Source: Flavobacterium xueshanense (lineage in GTDB: Bacteria > Bacteroidota > Bacteroidia > Flavobacteriales > Flavobacteriaceae). Taken from it: a stretch of 64,000 nucleotides of DNA. The stretch spans positions 1-64,000 of the forward strand of contig NZ_FONQ01000010.1 in assembly GCF_900112975.1 (NCBI RefSeq). The letters are read 5' to 3'. Positions 36,144-45,242 of the stretch are shown piece after piece. The notes beneath the pieces were generated by a model. It did no database searches. It had not been told where the DNA came from and was given only the letters and a program-made list of their open reading frames with translations. A program made the position numbers and the translations under genes. Position 1 is the first letter of the stretch. Every line of letters starts with the position of its first letter.

Positions 36144-37672
36144 TTGTTGTTTATCATCAAAATGACCGTGTAGCTAAAGTTGTATCTACTCACAATGAAT
36201 TGATTCCTGTTGATATGGATTCTAGCATTGCTGCCGTGCTTATGAAATTAGCCCATCAGTTTCCTGAGGAGCTTATTGTGTGGTGTCATCAATTGCTGGA
36301 AAATAGCTTGAATATTGAACAGATTGCAACGCTTTTTCATCATAATAAAATGATGCTTTCTTATACTGAAACTAATACTCGTTTCTTAGGAAATGGAATA
36401 GGTTTTGTGGAAGAATCCCCTTTTATTAAAGTCAATAAAAAGTGTACTTATCCTACTTGGTTAATGAGCAGTGAGGTTGGAGTGATTCATGCTTCAGTGT
36501 TAAAATTGATTGGAGGTACTATAAAAGCCGACGCTAATTTTGATTATTTTTTAAACTCAGTGGCAAAAGTTGGGATGATTTTGGGTTTGTTATGTTATTC
36601 TGAGCCTCAACTGCTATTGAAAAACGCACCACATCCTATTCTTCAAAAAGCCAATTTATTTGTTTTATTTCGTTTTGTGAAACAACACTATAAAAAGCGT
36701 TGGATAGTGTTGTTATTTTTGAATTTGCTTGTTTTCGAAAAACGATTTCCTCTTTTACCATTGCTATATTCGTTGTTTTTTAAAAGCCGAAAAAAAACAG
36801 CACTCAACCTAGGGATTATTCCAGTACAGTCCACTTTGACAGTTGTTGATAAAAAAACGATTGATGTCATCATTCCCACCATTGGTCGGAAACCCTATTT
36901 ACATGACGTTTTACGGGATTTGGCGCAACAAACTCATTTGCCAGTTCATGTGATTATTATAGAGCAAAATCCACAGCCTGGCAGTATTTCAGAATTGGAT
37001 TTTTTGACAAATGAAACTTGGCCTTTTATCATTAAACATACTTTTACCCATCAGGCTGGTGCTTGTAATGCCCGTAATTTGGCTTTAAGCCAGGTAGAAA
37101 GTGAATGGGTATTCTTGAATGATGATGATAATCGTTTCGGCGAAAGGTTGTTGGAAACCGTTTTGAGTAAAATACAGCAGTTTGGGATTTCAGTACTTAC
37201 AACTGCTTATCTACAGAAAAATGAACCCCAACGCTACGGCATTATCAATCAATCGGGGATTTTTGGTTCCGGTAATAGTTTTGTAAAAGCCTGTTGTCTG
37301 ACTACTGTCTCTTTTGATATGGCATTAGAGTTTGGTTATGGTGAAGATATTGATTTTGGGATGCAATTGAGAAACAAAGGGTTTGATATTATTTATTTCC
37401 CAGAAATACGTATTTTGCACCTTAAAGCGCCTATGGGAGGGTTTAGAATTAAAGTAAAACAGTTGTGGGATGCTGAAACTGTTCAGCCTAAACCATCTGC
37501 TACCATCATGTATGTTTTTTTTAAACATTACACACAACAACAACTTTTAGGTTATAAACTAGTTTTATTTTTTAAATTATTAAAAAAAAAATCAATTTAT
37601 AATTATTTCGTCTTTCTAAAAGAATATCAAAAAAAATGGGAGAAGAGTCAATATTGGGCCAGTAAATTATAA
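36140..37672 (+). CDS. two-part glycosyltransferase: novel N-terminal region plus GT2
   Basis: This 510-residue protein starts with GTG, coupled to the preceding stop. Residues about 250-460 form a GT-A domain: IDVIIPTIGRKPYLHDVLRD, CNARNLALSQVESEWVFL, LNDDDNRFG as the DXD site and GYGEDIDFGMQL as the distal motif. Residues 1-240 are not a GT-A fold I recognise. They include a hydrophobic segment (WIVLLFLNLLVFEKRFPLLPLLYSL, split across about 185-210), suggesting membrane association. The role of the N-terminal part is unknown. Confidence 0.82.
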   Translation: MIVVYHQNDRVAKVVSTHNELIPVDMDSSIAAVLMKLAHQFPEELIVWCHQLLENSLNIEQIATLFHHNKMMLSYTETNTRFLGNGIGFVEESPFIKVNKKCTYPTWLMSSEVGVIHASVLKLIGGTIKADANFDYFLNSVAKVGMILGLLCYSEPQLLLKNAPHPILQKANLFVLFRFVKQHYKKRWIVLLFLNLLVFEKRFPLLPLLYSLFFKSRKKTALNLGIIPVQSTLTVVDKKTIDVIIPTIGRKPYLHDVLRDLAQQTHLPVHVIIIEQNPQPGSISELDFLTNETWPFIIKHTFTHQAGACNARNLALSQVESEWVFLNDDDNRFGERLLETVLSKIQQFGISVLTTAYLQKNEPQRYGIINQSGIFGSGNSFVKACCLTTVSFDMALEFGYGEDIDFGMQLRNKGFDIIYFPEIRILHLKAPMGGFRIKVKQLWDAETVQPKPSATIMYVFFKHYTQQQLLGYKLVLFFKLLKKKSIYNYFVFLKEYQKKWEKSQYWASKL

Positions 37673-37675
37673 TTA

Positions 37676-38467
37676 ATGAAAATAAGTAAAAAGAAAATCA
37701 GTTTTCTAATCACACATTACAACAGACCCTTAGATTTATTGAAATGTTTAAAAGCAATAAAAAGCCTTAATATTTCAGATTCTGAAATTGTGGTATGTGA
37801 CGATGCAAGTCAGGACAAACATTTAGAAACAATAAAAGACTACGAAATTGATCAGTTGATTGTTGCTAAAACGAATCAAGGACTTGCTGCTAATATTAAC
37901 AAGGGCATTGAAGCTTGCCAAGGGGAGTATATTATTTATTGTCAGGAAGATTTTGTTTTAAATGTTCAGATTAGTAATCTTTTGCAAGAATTTTTAGAGC
38001 TATTAGATTCACGGAAAGTGGATATGATTCGATTTACATCTAATTCACCTTTCAATAAATTAATTCCTTTAACCGCTGCAGTTTCTTTAATTCCAAAATT
38101 TTCGTTCCGAAATTTTTTATTGAATTATTATCAATACAGCGATCATCCTTTCATTACTAAAAAGAGTTTTTATCTTAGATATGGGACTTATCTTGAAAAT
38201 ACTTCAGGTAGATATGGAGAAACAGAATATGCTATAAGAATTTTAAAATCGGATGCTAAAATTGCTATAACAAAAAAAAACTTAGCATCATTAATTGAGG
38301 GAAGTGTATCGGTACTGGCACATGAATCTGATCGGGATAACAAAATTTTTACAATAAATAAATCATATTTGAAAGTAGGGCGTGCTTTACGATTGTATTT
38401 AGAATGTTTTTTATATAACAAAGCTAAAAGAGGCTTAATTACCTATAAAAATTTGAGACAAAAATAA
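37676..38467 (+). CDS. glycosyltransferase family 2
   Basis: This 263-residue GT-A enzyme has ISFLITHYNRPLDLLKCLKA, VVCDDASQDKHLET, NQGLAANINKGIEACQGEYI and YCQEDFVL at the metal site (Gln-Glu-Asp instead of DXD). SGRYGETEYAIRIL is the distal motif. It starts three bases after the previous stop. Confidence 0.87.
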   Translation: MKISKKKISFLITHYNRPLDLLKCLKAIKSLNISDSEIVVCDDASQDKHLETIKDYEIDQLIVAKTNQGLAANINKGIEACQGEYIIYCQEDFVLNVQISNLLQEFLELLDSRKVDMIRFTSNSPFNKLIPLTAAVSLIPKFSFRNFLLNYYQYSDHPFITKKSFYLRYGTYLENTSGRYGETEYAIRILKSDAKIAITKKNLASLIEGSVSVLAHESDRDNKIFTINKSYLKVGRALRLYLECFLYNKAKRGLITYKNLRQK

Positions 38468-38478
38468 AATGGTATTAC

Positions 38479-39498
38479 ATGCTTAAATTATATACAGATA
38501 GTCAATACATTACTCCAGCGAACCGGCGGATTGTTTTTCCTCTACTTTTTGATTTGTGTTACACCAATAATTTGAAACTTTTAGAAAAGTATCAAATGGT
38601 ATCTCATATTAACGATTGCGATATAGTAGTTGTTCCTGTAGATGTTACACATTTTATTGAAAGCAACAAGAAAGAATGGCTTTATGCGTTTATAGACACA
38701 GCTCTTGGACTGCAAAAAAAAGTTTGGGTATATACCGCAGGAGATTTTGGATATAGTATCAATAAATCAGTATTTACTTTTAGAATGAGTGGGTTTAATT
38801 CTCAGTTAAATGCGCGAACTTTTATACTCCCTTCTTTTATTTCTGATCCTTATACTTTAGTTCAAAAAGAATTCAGACCTATTGTCAAAACGTTATTGCC
38901 TAAAGTTGGTTTTGTAGGTCATGCAAGCCCTTCGGCTTCAAAATGGATAAAAGAAGCATTATTGTATTTATTTCATAATTATAAACGGGTGACAAAACAG
39001 CGCTATACGGATTATCAACCGTTTTATCCTTCAAGTATAAAAAGGTATCAATTCTTATCTTTATTGCAAAAAAGTGACCAAATAGGAACTCATTTTATTT
39101 TCAGGAATCAATATAGAGCTGGTGTCAAAACTGAAATAGATAAAAACAAGACAACTCTTGCCTTTTTCGAAAATATAAAAGCAAATCCTTACACGTTTTG
39201 CCTTAGAGGTGCCGGAAATTATTCAGTACGGTTTTATGAGACTTTAGCTATGGGAAGGATTCCTTTCGTAGTTGACACTGATTTTAGGTTACCTTTGGAA
39301 GGAATTGTTAATTGGAAAAAACATTGTATTATTGTTTCAGGTAAAAATGTAAGGGACGCATTGATTGAATTTCATCAAAAAATAAGCCATGAAGATTTTG
39401 AGGAAATGCAAACTAATAACCGAAATTTATGGTTAAATCATTTAAATAGAGAAGCATACTTCACAACCATCTATTCCGTTTTTAAAGAAAAAGTATAA
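38479..39498 (+). CDS. exostosin-family glycosyltransferase (GT47-like)
   Basis: This 339-residue protein has the exostosin outline: DCDIVVVPVDVTHF, KVWVYTAGDFGYS, PKVGFVGHAS and FCLRGAGNYSVRFYETLAMG, the last being the donor-site motif. IPFVVDTDFRLPLEG and WKKHCIIV complete it. Exostosins in animals build heparan sulfate; bacterial members sit in glycan clusters with unknown linkages. It directly abuts the next gene, with no intergenic bases. Confidence 0.88.
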   Translation: MLKLYTDSQYITPANRRIVFPLLFDLCYTNNLKLLEKYQMVSHINDCDIVVVPVDVTHFIESNKKEWLYAFIDTALGLQKKVWVYTAGDFGYSINKSVFTFRMSGFNSQLNARTFILPSFISDPYTLVQKEFRPIVKTLLPKVGFVGHASPSASKWIKEALLYLFHNYKRVTKQRYTDYQPFYPSSIKRYQFLSLLQKSDQIGTHFIFRNQYRAGVKTEIDKNKTTLAFFENIKANPYTFCLRGAGNYSVRFYETLAMGRIPFVVDTDFRLPLEGIVNWKKHCIIVSGKNVRDALIEFHQKISHEDFEEMQTNNRNLWLNHLNREAYFTTIYSVFKEKV

Positions 39499-40500
39499 AT
39501 GAAATTTTCCTTAATAATCTGTACTTACATGCGTCCGCAACCATTGTTGAAATTGTTGCAATCCGTTCGGGAACAAACCCTATATCCAAATGAAATTTTA
39601 ATCATAGATGGCTCAACAAACGAGGAAACGGGTATAGTTTTAAAAAAAAATCAATTTGAAAATTTAAAGTATTTTTTGGTTCCACTGGAACACCGTGGGC
39701 TAACCAAACAAAGGAATTATGGAATAGAGCGAGTAGGAAATGAGATGGAAACAGTTTGTTTTCTCGATGATGATACTGTATTAAAAAATGATTATTTTGA
39801 GCAACTCTTACAAACCTATCAAATTTATCCCGGAGCTTTAGGAGCTGGCGGTTATATCATAAATGAGTCAGAATGCGAGTTTGTAGGGGAGAATTATTCT
39901 CCAAAAATAGATGAATATTATTATGACGGCTGGAAACGTGTTGATGGCAGTCGATTTGTACTTAGAAAGAAGCTAGGGTTGGATAGTGATTGTCTACCTG
40001 GTTTTTCGACCTTATTTTCGCATGGACGGAGCGTTGGCTTTTTGCCGCCCAGTGGTAAAATATATCAAGTAGAAATGCTGATGGGAGGTGTTTCTTCCTT
40101 TAGAAAAAAAGTATTTGAAACTTTGCAATTTTCTACCTATTTTGAGGGCTATGGATTGTATGAAGATGCTGATTTTACGTTGCGCGTAGCGAAGATAGGA
40201 AAGCTATATTTAAATACTTCAGCCCAATTAAATCATTTTCATGATGACTTGGGAAGACCGAATCAATATCAATACGGTAAAATGGTGGTGCGTAATGGAT
40301 GGTATGTATGGCGAACAAAGAATCCAAAACCACTTTTCGACGCGAAACTGAAATGGCATTCCATTACTATCCTTTTAACTCTAATACGCTATAGCAATGC
40401 TTTCACGACGATGGGAAGGGCGGCAGCCTTTAGCGAAGCGCTAGGGAGAACAGTGGGATGGTGGAGTTTATTATTTAATAAGCCAAAAATCAATAAGTAA
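39499..40500 (+). CDS. glycosyltransferase family 2
   Basis: This 333-residue GT-A enzyme has FSLIICTYMRPQPLLKLLQS, IDGSTNEET, GLTKQRNYGIERV and FLDDDTVL as the metal site. LYEDADFTLRVAKIG is the distal motif and LNHFHDDLGR follows. TAATG coupling joins it to the next GT4. Confidence 0.92.
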   Translation: MKFSLIICTYMRPQPLLKLLQSVREQTLYPNEILIIDGSTNEETGIVLKKNQFENLKYFLVPLEHRGLTKQRNYGIERVGNEMETVCFLDDDTVLKNDYFEQLLQTYQIYPGALGAGGYIINESECEFVGENYSPKIDEYYYDGWKRVDGSRFVLRKKLGLDSDCLPGFSTLFSHGRSVGFLPPSGKIYQVEMLMGGVSSFRKKVFETLQFSTYFEGYGLYEDADFTLRVAKIGKLYLNTSAQLNHFHDDLGRPNQYQYGKMVVRNGWYVWRTKNPKPLFDAKLKWHSITILLTLIRYSNAFTTMGRAAAFSEALGRTVGWWSLLFNKPKINK

Positions 40501-41618
40501 TGACTTTCGTTATAATTACTCATGTGCCCCATATCCTATCGCAAAATCAGTATTTTGCTTATGGTCCTTATGTTAGAGAAATGAATATTTGGACGAAATA
40601 TGCCGATTGTATAATTATTGTAGCTCCTAAAACATATACAGAAAGAACAGTTATAGATGTTGCGTATGACCATCATACCATTAAATTTGTAGCTATTGAA
40701 AATTTTGATATTCTAAATTTAAAATCTACTGTAAAAACTATTTTTAAAATACCTAAAGTTAGTTGGTCTATTTTTAAGGCCATGCAAGAGGCAGATCACA
40801 TTCATTTGCGATGTCCTGGTAATGCGGGTCTTTTAGGTACTATTATTCAAATAGCATTTCCTAAGAAAATAAAAACAGCTAAATATGCCGGCAATTGGGA
40901 TCCCAAATCAAAGCAACCTAAGACGTACAAATTACAGCAGTATATTTTGAGTAATACTTTTCTGACGCGGAAGATGCAGGTTTTGGTGTATGGAGAATGG
41001 AAAGGGAGTTCCATAAATATTAAATCTTTTTTTACGGCAACTTATACCGAAGCAGATAAATTACCTTTTTCTAAAAAAGTGATACCAGAACGAATTAATT
41101 TTATTTTTGTGGGTGCTTTAGTAAAAGGGAAAAATCCGATGTATGCTATTCAATTAATAGAGGCACTAGCTAAAAAAGGAAATAATGTTCATCTAAGTTT
41201 ATATGGTGAAGGAGCTGAACGCAAATTATTAGAATCTTATATTTTAAAAAATAAGTTAGAAAAAAATATTTCTTTAGAAGGGAATCATAGTCAAGAAACC
41301 GTTAAAAAGGCCTATCAAGAAAGTCATTTTGTGATTTTGCCCTCTGACAGTGAAGGTTGGCCAAAAGCTATTGCAGAAGGCATGTTTTGGGGTTGTGTTC
41401 CATTAGCTACGGCTGTTTCCTGTGTGCCTTTTATGTTGGATTATGGGAAAAGAGGAATTTTAGTAACTTTGGATTTAGGCAATGATATAAGACAAATTTC
41501 GGACTGTATATTCGATGAAACTATTTATTCGACGATGTCAATCGCAGCAGAAAAATGGTCTCAACAATTTACTTTGAATTTGTTTGAACAAAAAATTAAT
41601 CGTTTAATGGCAAATTAG
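40500..41618 (+). CDS. glycosyltransferase family 4
   Basis: This 372-residue GT-B enzyme has FVIITHVPHILSQNQYFAYG at the N-terminus, HIHLRCPGNAGLLG, NFIFVGALVKGKNPMYAIQL in the donor domain, and LPSDSEGWPKAIAEGMFWG as an intact EX7E motif. It overlaps the upstream stop by one base. Confidence 0.92.
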   Translation: MTFVIITHVPHILSQNQYFAYGPYVREMNIWTKYADCIIIVAPKTYTERTVIDVAYDHHTIKFVAIENFDILNLKSTVKTIFKIPKVSWSIFKAMQEADHIHLRCPGNAGLLGTIIQIAFPKKIKTAKYAGNWDPKSKQPKTYKLQQYILSNTFLTRKMQVLVYGEWKGSSINIKSFFTATYTEADKLPFSKKVIPERINFIFVGALVKGKNPMYAIQLIEALAKKGNNVHLSLYGEGAERKLLESYILKNKLEKNISLEGNHSQETVKKAYQESHFVILPSDSEGWPKAIAEGMFWGCVPLATAVSCVPFMLDYGKRGILVTLDLGNDIRQISDCIFDETIYSTMSIAAEKWSQQFTLNLFEQKINRLMAN

Positions 41619-41655
41619 TGTATATTGCTTTTTTTGTTTAACAAAATTAATTTCA

Positions 41656-42372
41656 ATGTATAAAGAAGGTGTTTATTTTCAAGATCCAAATCGCCACAGT
41701 GAAGATGCTACCTATAAGGTCGAAGCTATCAAAAAAATATTATTTAGATATTTAAAAGAAAATAGTATACAGATTTCCTCTTATGCAGATGTTGGCTGTG
41801 GTTCAGGAGAAATAATTAAATTATTAGGGAAAGAATTAAAACTAAATTTTCATACACTCCAAGTCTTAAAAGGATTTGATGTTTCACCCCATGTCGAAAA
41901 ATTAGAAGACGATCATGTAGATTTCTTATTGCAAGACTTTACTAAATCAAATGAAAATTTTGATCTAGTTACCTTAAATGATGTCTTTGAACATGTTGTT
42001 AATCCAATATCTTTTTTGACAGAAGTTGGTAAGAGGGCAAAATATGTCGTTATGCATATTCCATTAGAAGACTGTTTGTCCGTCAATATTAGAAATTTGC
42101 AAAAAAGAAAAATTGTAGACCCAGGGCATTTAATTTTTTTAAATATTAATTCTGCTGTAAACTTAATCACCTATTCTGGATTAAAAATTGTGGATTATGA
42201 TTATTCTATTGAATCAATTAATGCACCGTCTAATAAATTAACAATCTTACAAAAAGTGGCATATCCTTTTAAATACCTTTTATTAAAAGCTAATCCGTAT
42301 TTGTATTCCAGAATTTTCGGAATCAGCTTAATAATTATAGCAGAAGGAATTGATTATGGCCATGAGAAATAA
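41656..42372 (+). CDS. class I SAM-dependent methyltransferase
   Basis: This 238-residue protein has SYADVGCGSGEIIKLLGKEL as motif I, VLKGFDVSPHVEKLEDD as the acidic loop, FDLVTLNDVFEHV as motif II, and YVVMHIPLED as motif III. The C-terminal third carries a hydrophobic stretch near YPFKYLLLKANPYLYSRIF. It overlaps the next GT4 start. Very AT-rich. Confidence 0.87.
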   Translation: MYKEGVYFQDPNRHSEDATYKVEAIKKILFRYLKENSIQISSYADVGCGSGEIIKLLGKELKLNFHTLQVLKGFDVSPHVEKLEDDHVDFLLQDFTKSNENFDLVTLNDVFEHVVNPISFLTEVGKRAKYVVMHIPLEDCLSVNIRNLQKRKIVDPGHLIFLNINSAVNLITYSGLKIVDYDYSIESINAPSNKLTILQKVAYPFKYLLLKANPYLYSRIFGISLIIIAEGIDYGHEK

Positions 42373-43468
42373 TTTAATAATACTTCAAATTGTAGATTCA
42401 CTTGAGATTGGCGGTACCGAGCGCATGAGTGCTAATATTTATAATACACTGACTGCAAGTGAGATTGAAAATTATTTGGTCGTTTCAAGAAAAGTAGGCC
42501 CTATTTATAATTTTATCACTGAAAAAAGTAATGTGTTATTCTTGCACAAAAAAAACACTATAGATTTTTTTGCCTTTTACAGGCTCTTCAAATTAATTAG
42601 AGCAATCAAGCCTTCAATAATTCATGTGCATCAAACGTCCATCTATTGGGCGTTTATTTTAAAATTACTATCTCCAAGAATTATTTTGATCTGGCATGAT
42701 CATTGGGGATTTAGCGATTTATTAAAGGATTCTGACCGAAAAACAATTAAGTTTTTTTCTTTTTTAATAGATGGTGTAGTCTGTGTGAATGATAAAATAA
42801 GAGAATGGAATATCCGAAATTTAAAAGTTAACCAATCACAGATTATTTACATCCCTAATTTTCCATTGGTTCAGGTAAATCAAAGGATTCAAAACGATAT
42901 TCCAATATTGTTATGCTTAGCAAATATTAGAAACCAGAAAGATCATTTAAATTTAGTTGAGGCTTGCGCTTTATTGAAAAGTCAAAAAGTTACTTTTAAA
43001 TTATTTTTAGCCGGCTCTTTAGAAGATAAAAATTGGGTAGAAAAAGTTAAAAAAAAGGTCGCTTCTTCAAATCTTAGTGAAGAGGTGTTTTTTTTGGGTT
43101 CTGTCATAAATATTTCTGAACTTCTAAGTAAAGCTGATGTTGGCATTTTAAGTTCTGTTAGTGAAGGATTGCCAGTTGCACTTTTGGAATATGGTTTGGC
43201 TGGTTTGCCTGTTGTTTGTACCGATGTTGGTCAATGTAAGGAAGTTTTAGGAAATGGAGGTTATGGATGGATTGTTCCTCCGAAATCACCTGAAGCGTTA
43301 GCATCTGCTATTAAAGAGGCTCTTTTTAACAGAGAATTAGCTAATAAAAAGGCAATTGGATTGAAAAAAAATATAATTAAAAATTATGGTTCGGGTATTT
43401 TTATTGAAAGATATTTTGATTTAACGAGCAAGATTAATGGCTTTAAGCAGCTTAAGAAACTAATTTAA
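42356..43468 (+). CDS. glycosyltransferase family 4
   Basis: This GT-B enzyme is about 370 residues from the ATG at 42356. A TTG at 42350 and an ATG at 42362 are alternatives; AAGGAA at 42344-42349 favours 42356. LIILQIVDSLEIGGTERMSAN is the classic GT4 N-terminus. LCLANIRNQKDHLNLVEAC and SSVSEGLPVALLEYGLAGLP carry the donor-site EX7E. It starts 17 bases inside the upstream methyltransferase gene. Confidence 0.92.
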   Translation: MAMRNNLIILQIVDSLEIGGTERMSANIYNTLTASEIENYLVVSRKVGPIYNFITEKSNVLFLHKKNTIDFFAFYRLFKLIRAIKPSIIHVHQTSIYWAFILKLLSPRIILIWHDHWGFSDLLKDSDRKTIKFFSFLIDGVVCVNDKIREWNIRNLKVNQSQIIYIPNFPLVQVNQRIQNDIPILLCLANIRNQKDHLNLVEACALLKSQKVTFKLFLAGSLEDKNWVEKVKKKVASSNLSEEVFFLGSVINISELLSKADVGILSSVSEGLPVALLEYGLAGLPVVCTDVGQCKEVLGNGGYGWIVPPKSPEALASAIKEALFNRELANKKAIGLKKNIIKNYGSGIFIERYFDLTSKINGFKQLKKLI

Positions 43469-43501
43469 AAAAAATAATAATTGCTTTGAAAATAGTTACA
43501 A

Positions 43502-44854
43502 ATGAAAAAAGAAGATCAACCTTATCTCTATTTAGTTCTATTCCACGTAGTGGTTGGTGCATTGGGCTTTTTGTTGCCTTTTACAGCAAAGATTTATGGG
43601 TATTCTATTTTTATTTACGGGGTTTATTACATAATAAAAAAACAGAATAGAAATAACGAAGCGTTGATTGCCGCGGCGTATGTTGTAGGAAGTGAAGTTT
43701 TTTTGAGGATGACCGGTGGTAATCCACTTTATGAGATTTCTAAGTATGGGGTGATGGTCTTTATTTTGATTGGGATGTATTACAGTGGTTTTTCTAAAGG
43801 TGCATTGCCCTATTGGATTTTTCTGTTGTTGTTGGTTCCAAGTGTCATTATTTCGACTTTCACATTGAATTTTGACACTAATATTCGGAAGGCCATTGCG
43901 TTTAATATTTCCGGTCCCGTTTGTTTGGGGCTCGCTTCCTTGTATACGTTCCGGCGTAAAATTGCTTTAGCAGAAATCAACAGTGTCTTGTTGAGTATGG
44001 GATTGCCTATTATCACTTGTATGGTATACCTCACTTTTTATACTCCCAATGTTCAGGATGTTGTAACCGGAACGCAATCTAATTTTCAAACTTCTGGAGG
44101 TTATGGTCCCAATCAGGTGGCCACCATTCTAGGTTTGGGTATGTTTATTTTCTTTTCCAGATTAATACTGGATTCTAAAACAAAATTCCAAGTGATACTT
44201 AATTTGATTATTGCCTCAAATATTACCTACCGTGGAATGCTGACATTTTCCAGAGGAGGAATGATCACGGGTTTCCTAATGATCGTTCTGTTACTGGTAT
44301 TCTTGTATTTTAAATCTAATTTTGGCGGAAGGGTTAAGTTAAATTATATTATTTTTTTATTAATGGGAGCCATGATCGCAACATGGTCCTATACTTCATT
44401 TCAAACAGGCGGTCTTATTGACAAACGGTATGCTAATCAAGATGCTGCTGGAAGGGTTAAAAAAAGTCAATTTACTGGTAGAGAAGAAGTTGCCCAAAAC
44501 GAGATTGATACGTTTTTAAAGAATCCTATTTTTGGGGTAGGAGTTGGAAAGGGGGCTGAAGTTCGTGAGCAGGAAACTGGAGTTAAAGTGTTATCGCATG
44601 ACGAAATTACGCGGATGTTAGCGGAACATGGTTCCTTGGGTATTGTAGCATTGTTGCTTTTGTTTTTTACGCCGCTATTTTTGTATTTAGAAAATAAGTT
44701 CAATATGTTTTTGTTGTGTTTTATTGCTTTTTGGTTTTTGACGATTAATCACGCTGCCATGCGTACCGCCGCACCTGCTTTTGTATACTCTTTATCTCTG
44801 TTGAATGTGCAGTTAGGATTTCCCAAGAAAAAGAGTATTGTAGAAGGAGAGTAG
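43502..44854 (+). CDS. O-antigen polymerase/ligase-like membrane protein (Wzy/WaaL family)
   Basis: This 450-residue protein has about ten to twelve TM segments. SGGYGPNQVATILGLGMF before a large periplasmic loop, RGMLTFSRGGMITG, and FGVGVGKGAEVREQE with SHDEITRMLAEHGSLG match the Wzy_C/O-antigen ligase family. It either polymerises repeat units or ligates glycan to lipid A core or another acceptor. With a Wzm/Wzt exporter present, a ligase role is the more consistent reading, but the family cannot be split by sequence alone. Confidence 0.88.
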   Translation: MKKEDQPYLYLVLFHVVVGALGFLLPFTAKIYGYSIFIYGVYYIIKKQNRNNEALIAAAYVVGSEVFLRMTGGNPLYEISKYGVMVFILIGMYYSGFSKGALPYWIFLLLLVPSVIISTFTLNFDTNIRKAIAFNISGPVCLGLASLYTFRRKIALAEINSVLLSMGLPIITCMVYLTFYTPNVQDVVTGTQSNFQTSGGYGPNQVATILGLGMFIFFSRLILDSKTKFQVILNLIIASNITYRGMLTFSRGGMITGFLMIVLLLVFLYFKSNFGGRVKLNYIIFLLMGAMIATWSYTSFQTGGLIDKRYANQDAAGRVKKSQFTGREEVAQNEIDTFLKNPIFGVGVGKGAEVREQETGVKVLSHDEITRMLAEHGSLGIVALLLLFFTPLFLYLENKFNMFLLCFIAFWFLTINHAAMRTAAPAFVYSLSLLNVQLGFPKKKSIVEGE

Positions 44855-45242
44855 AGAGTATAGATAAAAGTAAATACAGAATTAAGAAATACTTGCTAAA
44901 TGTTTTCATTTTATCCTAGTCCTAAATGGAGCCTATAATTAGTGTGATTGCTGATATTTTCGTTTTACCCCATCCCTAAAGGTCGTCGAAAATTCATAAC
45001 TAACTTTTTAAATGATACGTTATAAATTTTAAATTATTTTTTTGGATAAAAGATTAGACCGGTTAATGTTTGTAAACCTTATTTTTATGCATTTTGACTG
45101 ATTTTTTGTAGCATTTCATTGTCAATTTTCTGCAATTAAAAAATTTATTAGGTTAAAAAGTAAGTTTTGTTAAAAAAATTAATATATCATAATTTTAATT
45201 TGATACAAAAGCACTAAATTGCGTCAAAACCCCAATACACAA
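44855..45242. other. non-coding gap before the initiating transferase gene
   Basis: No gene is visible in these roughly 390 bases. The sequence is strongly AT-rich toward its 3' end. TAAATTGC at 45215-45222 is a near-match to the -7 box and would place the start at the ATG at 45243. Confidence 0.4.
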
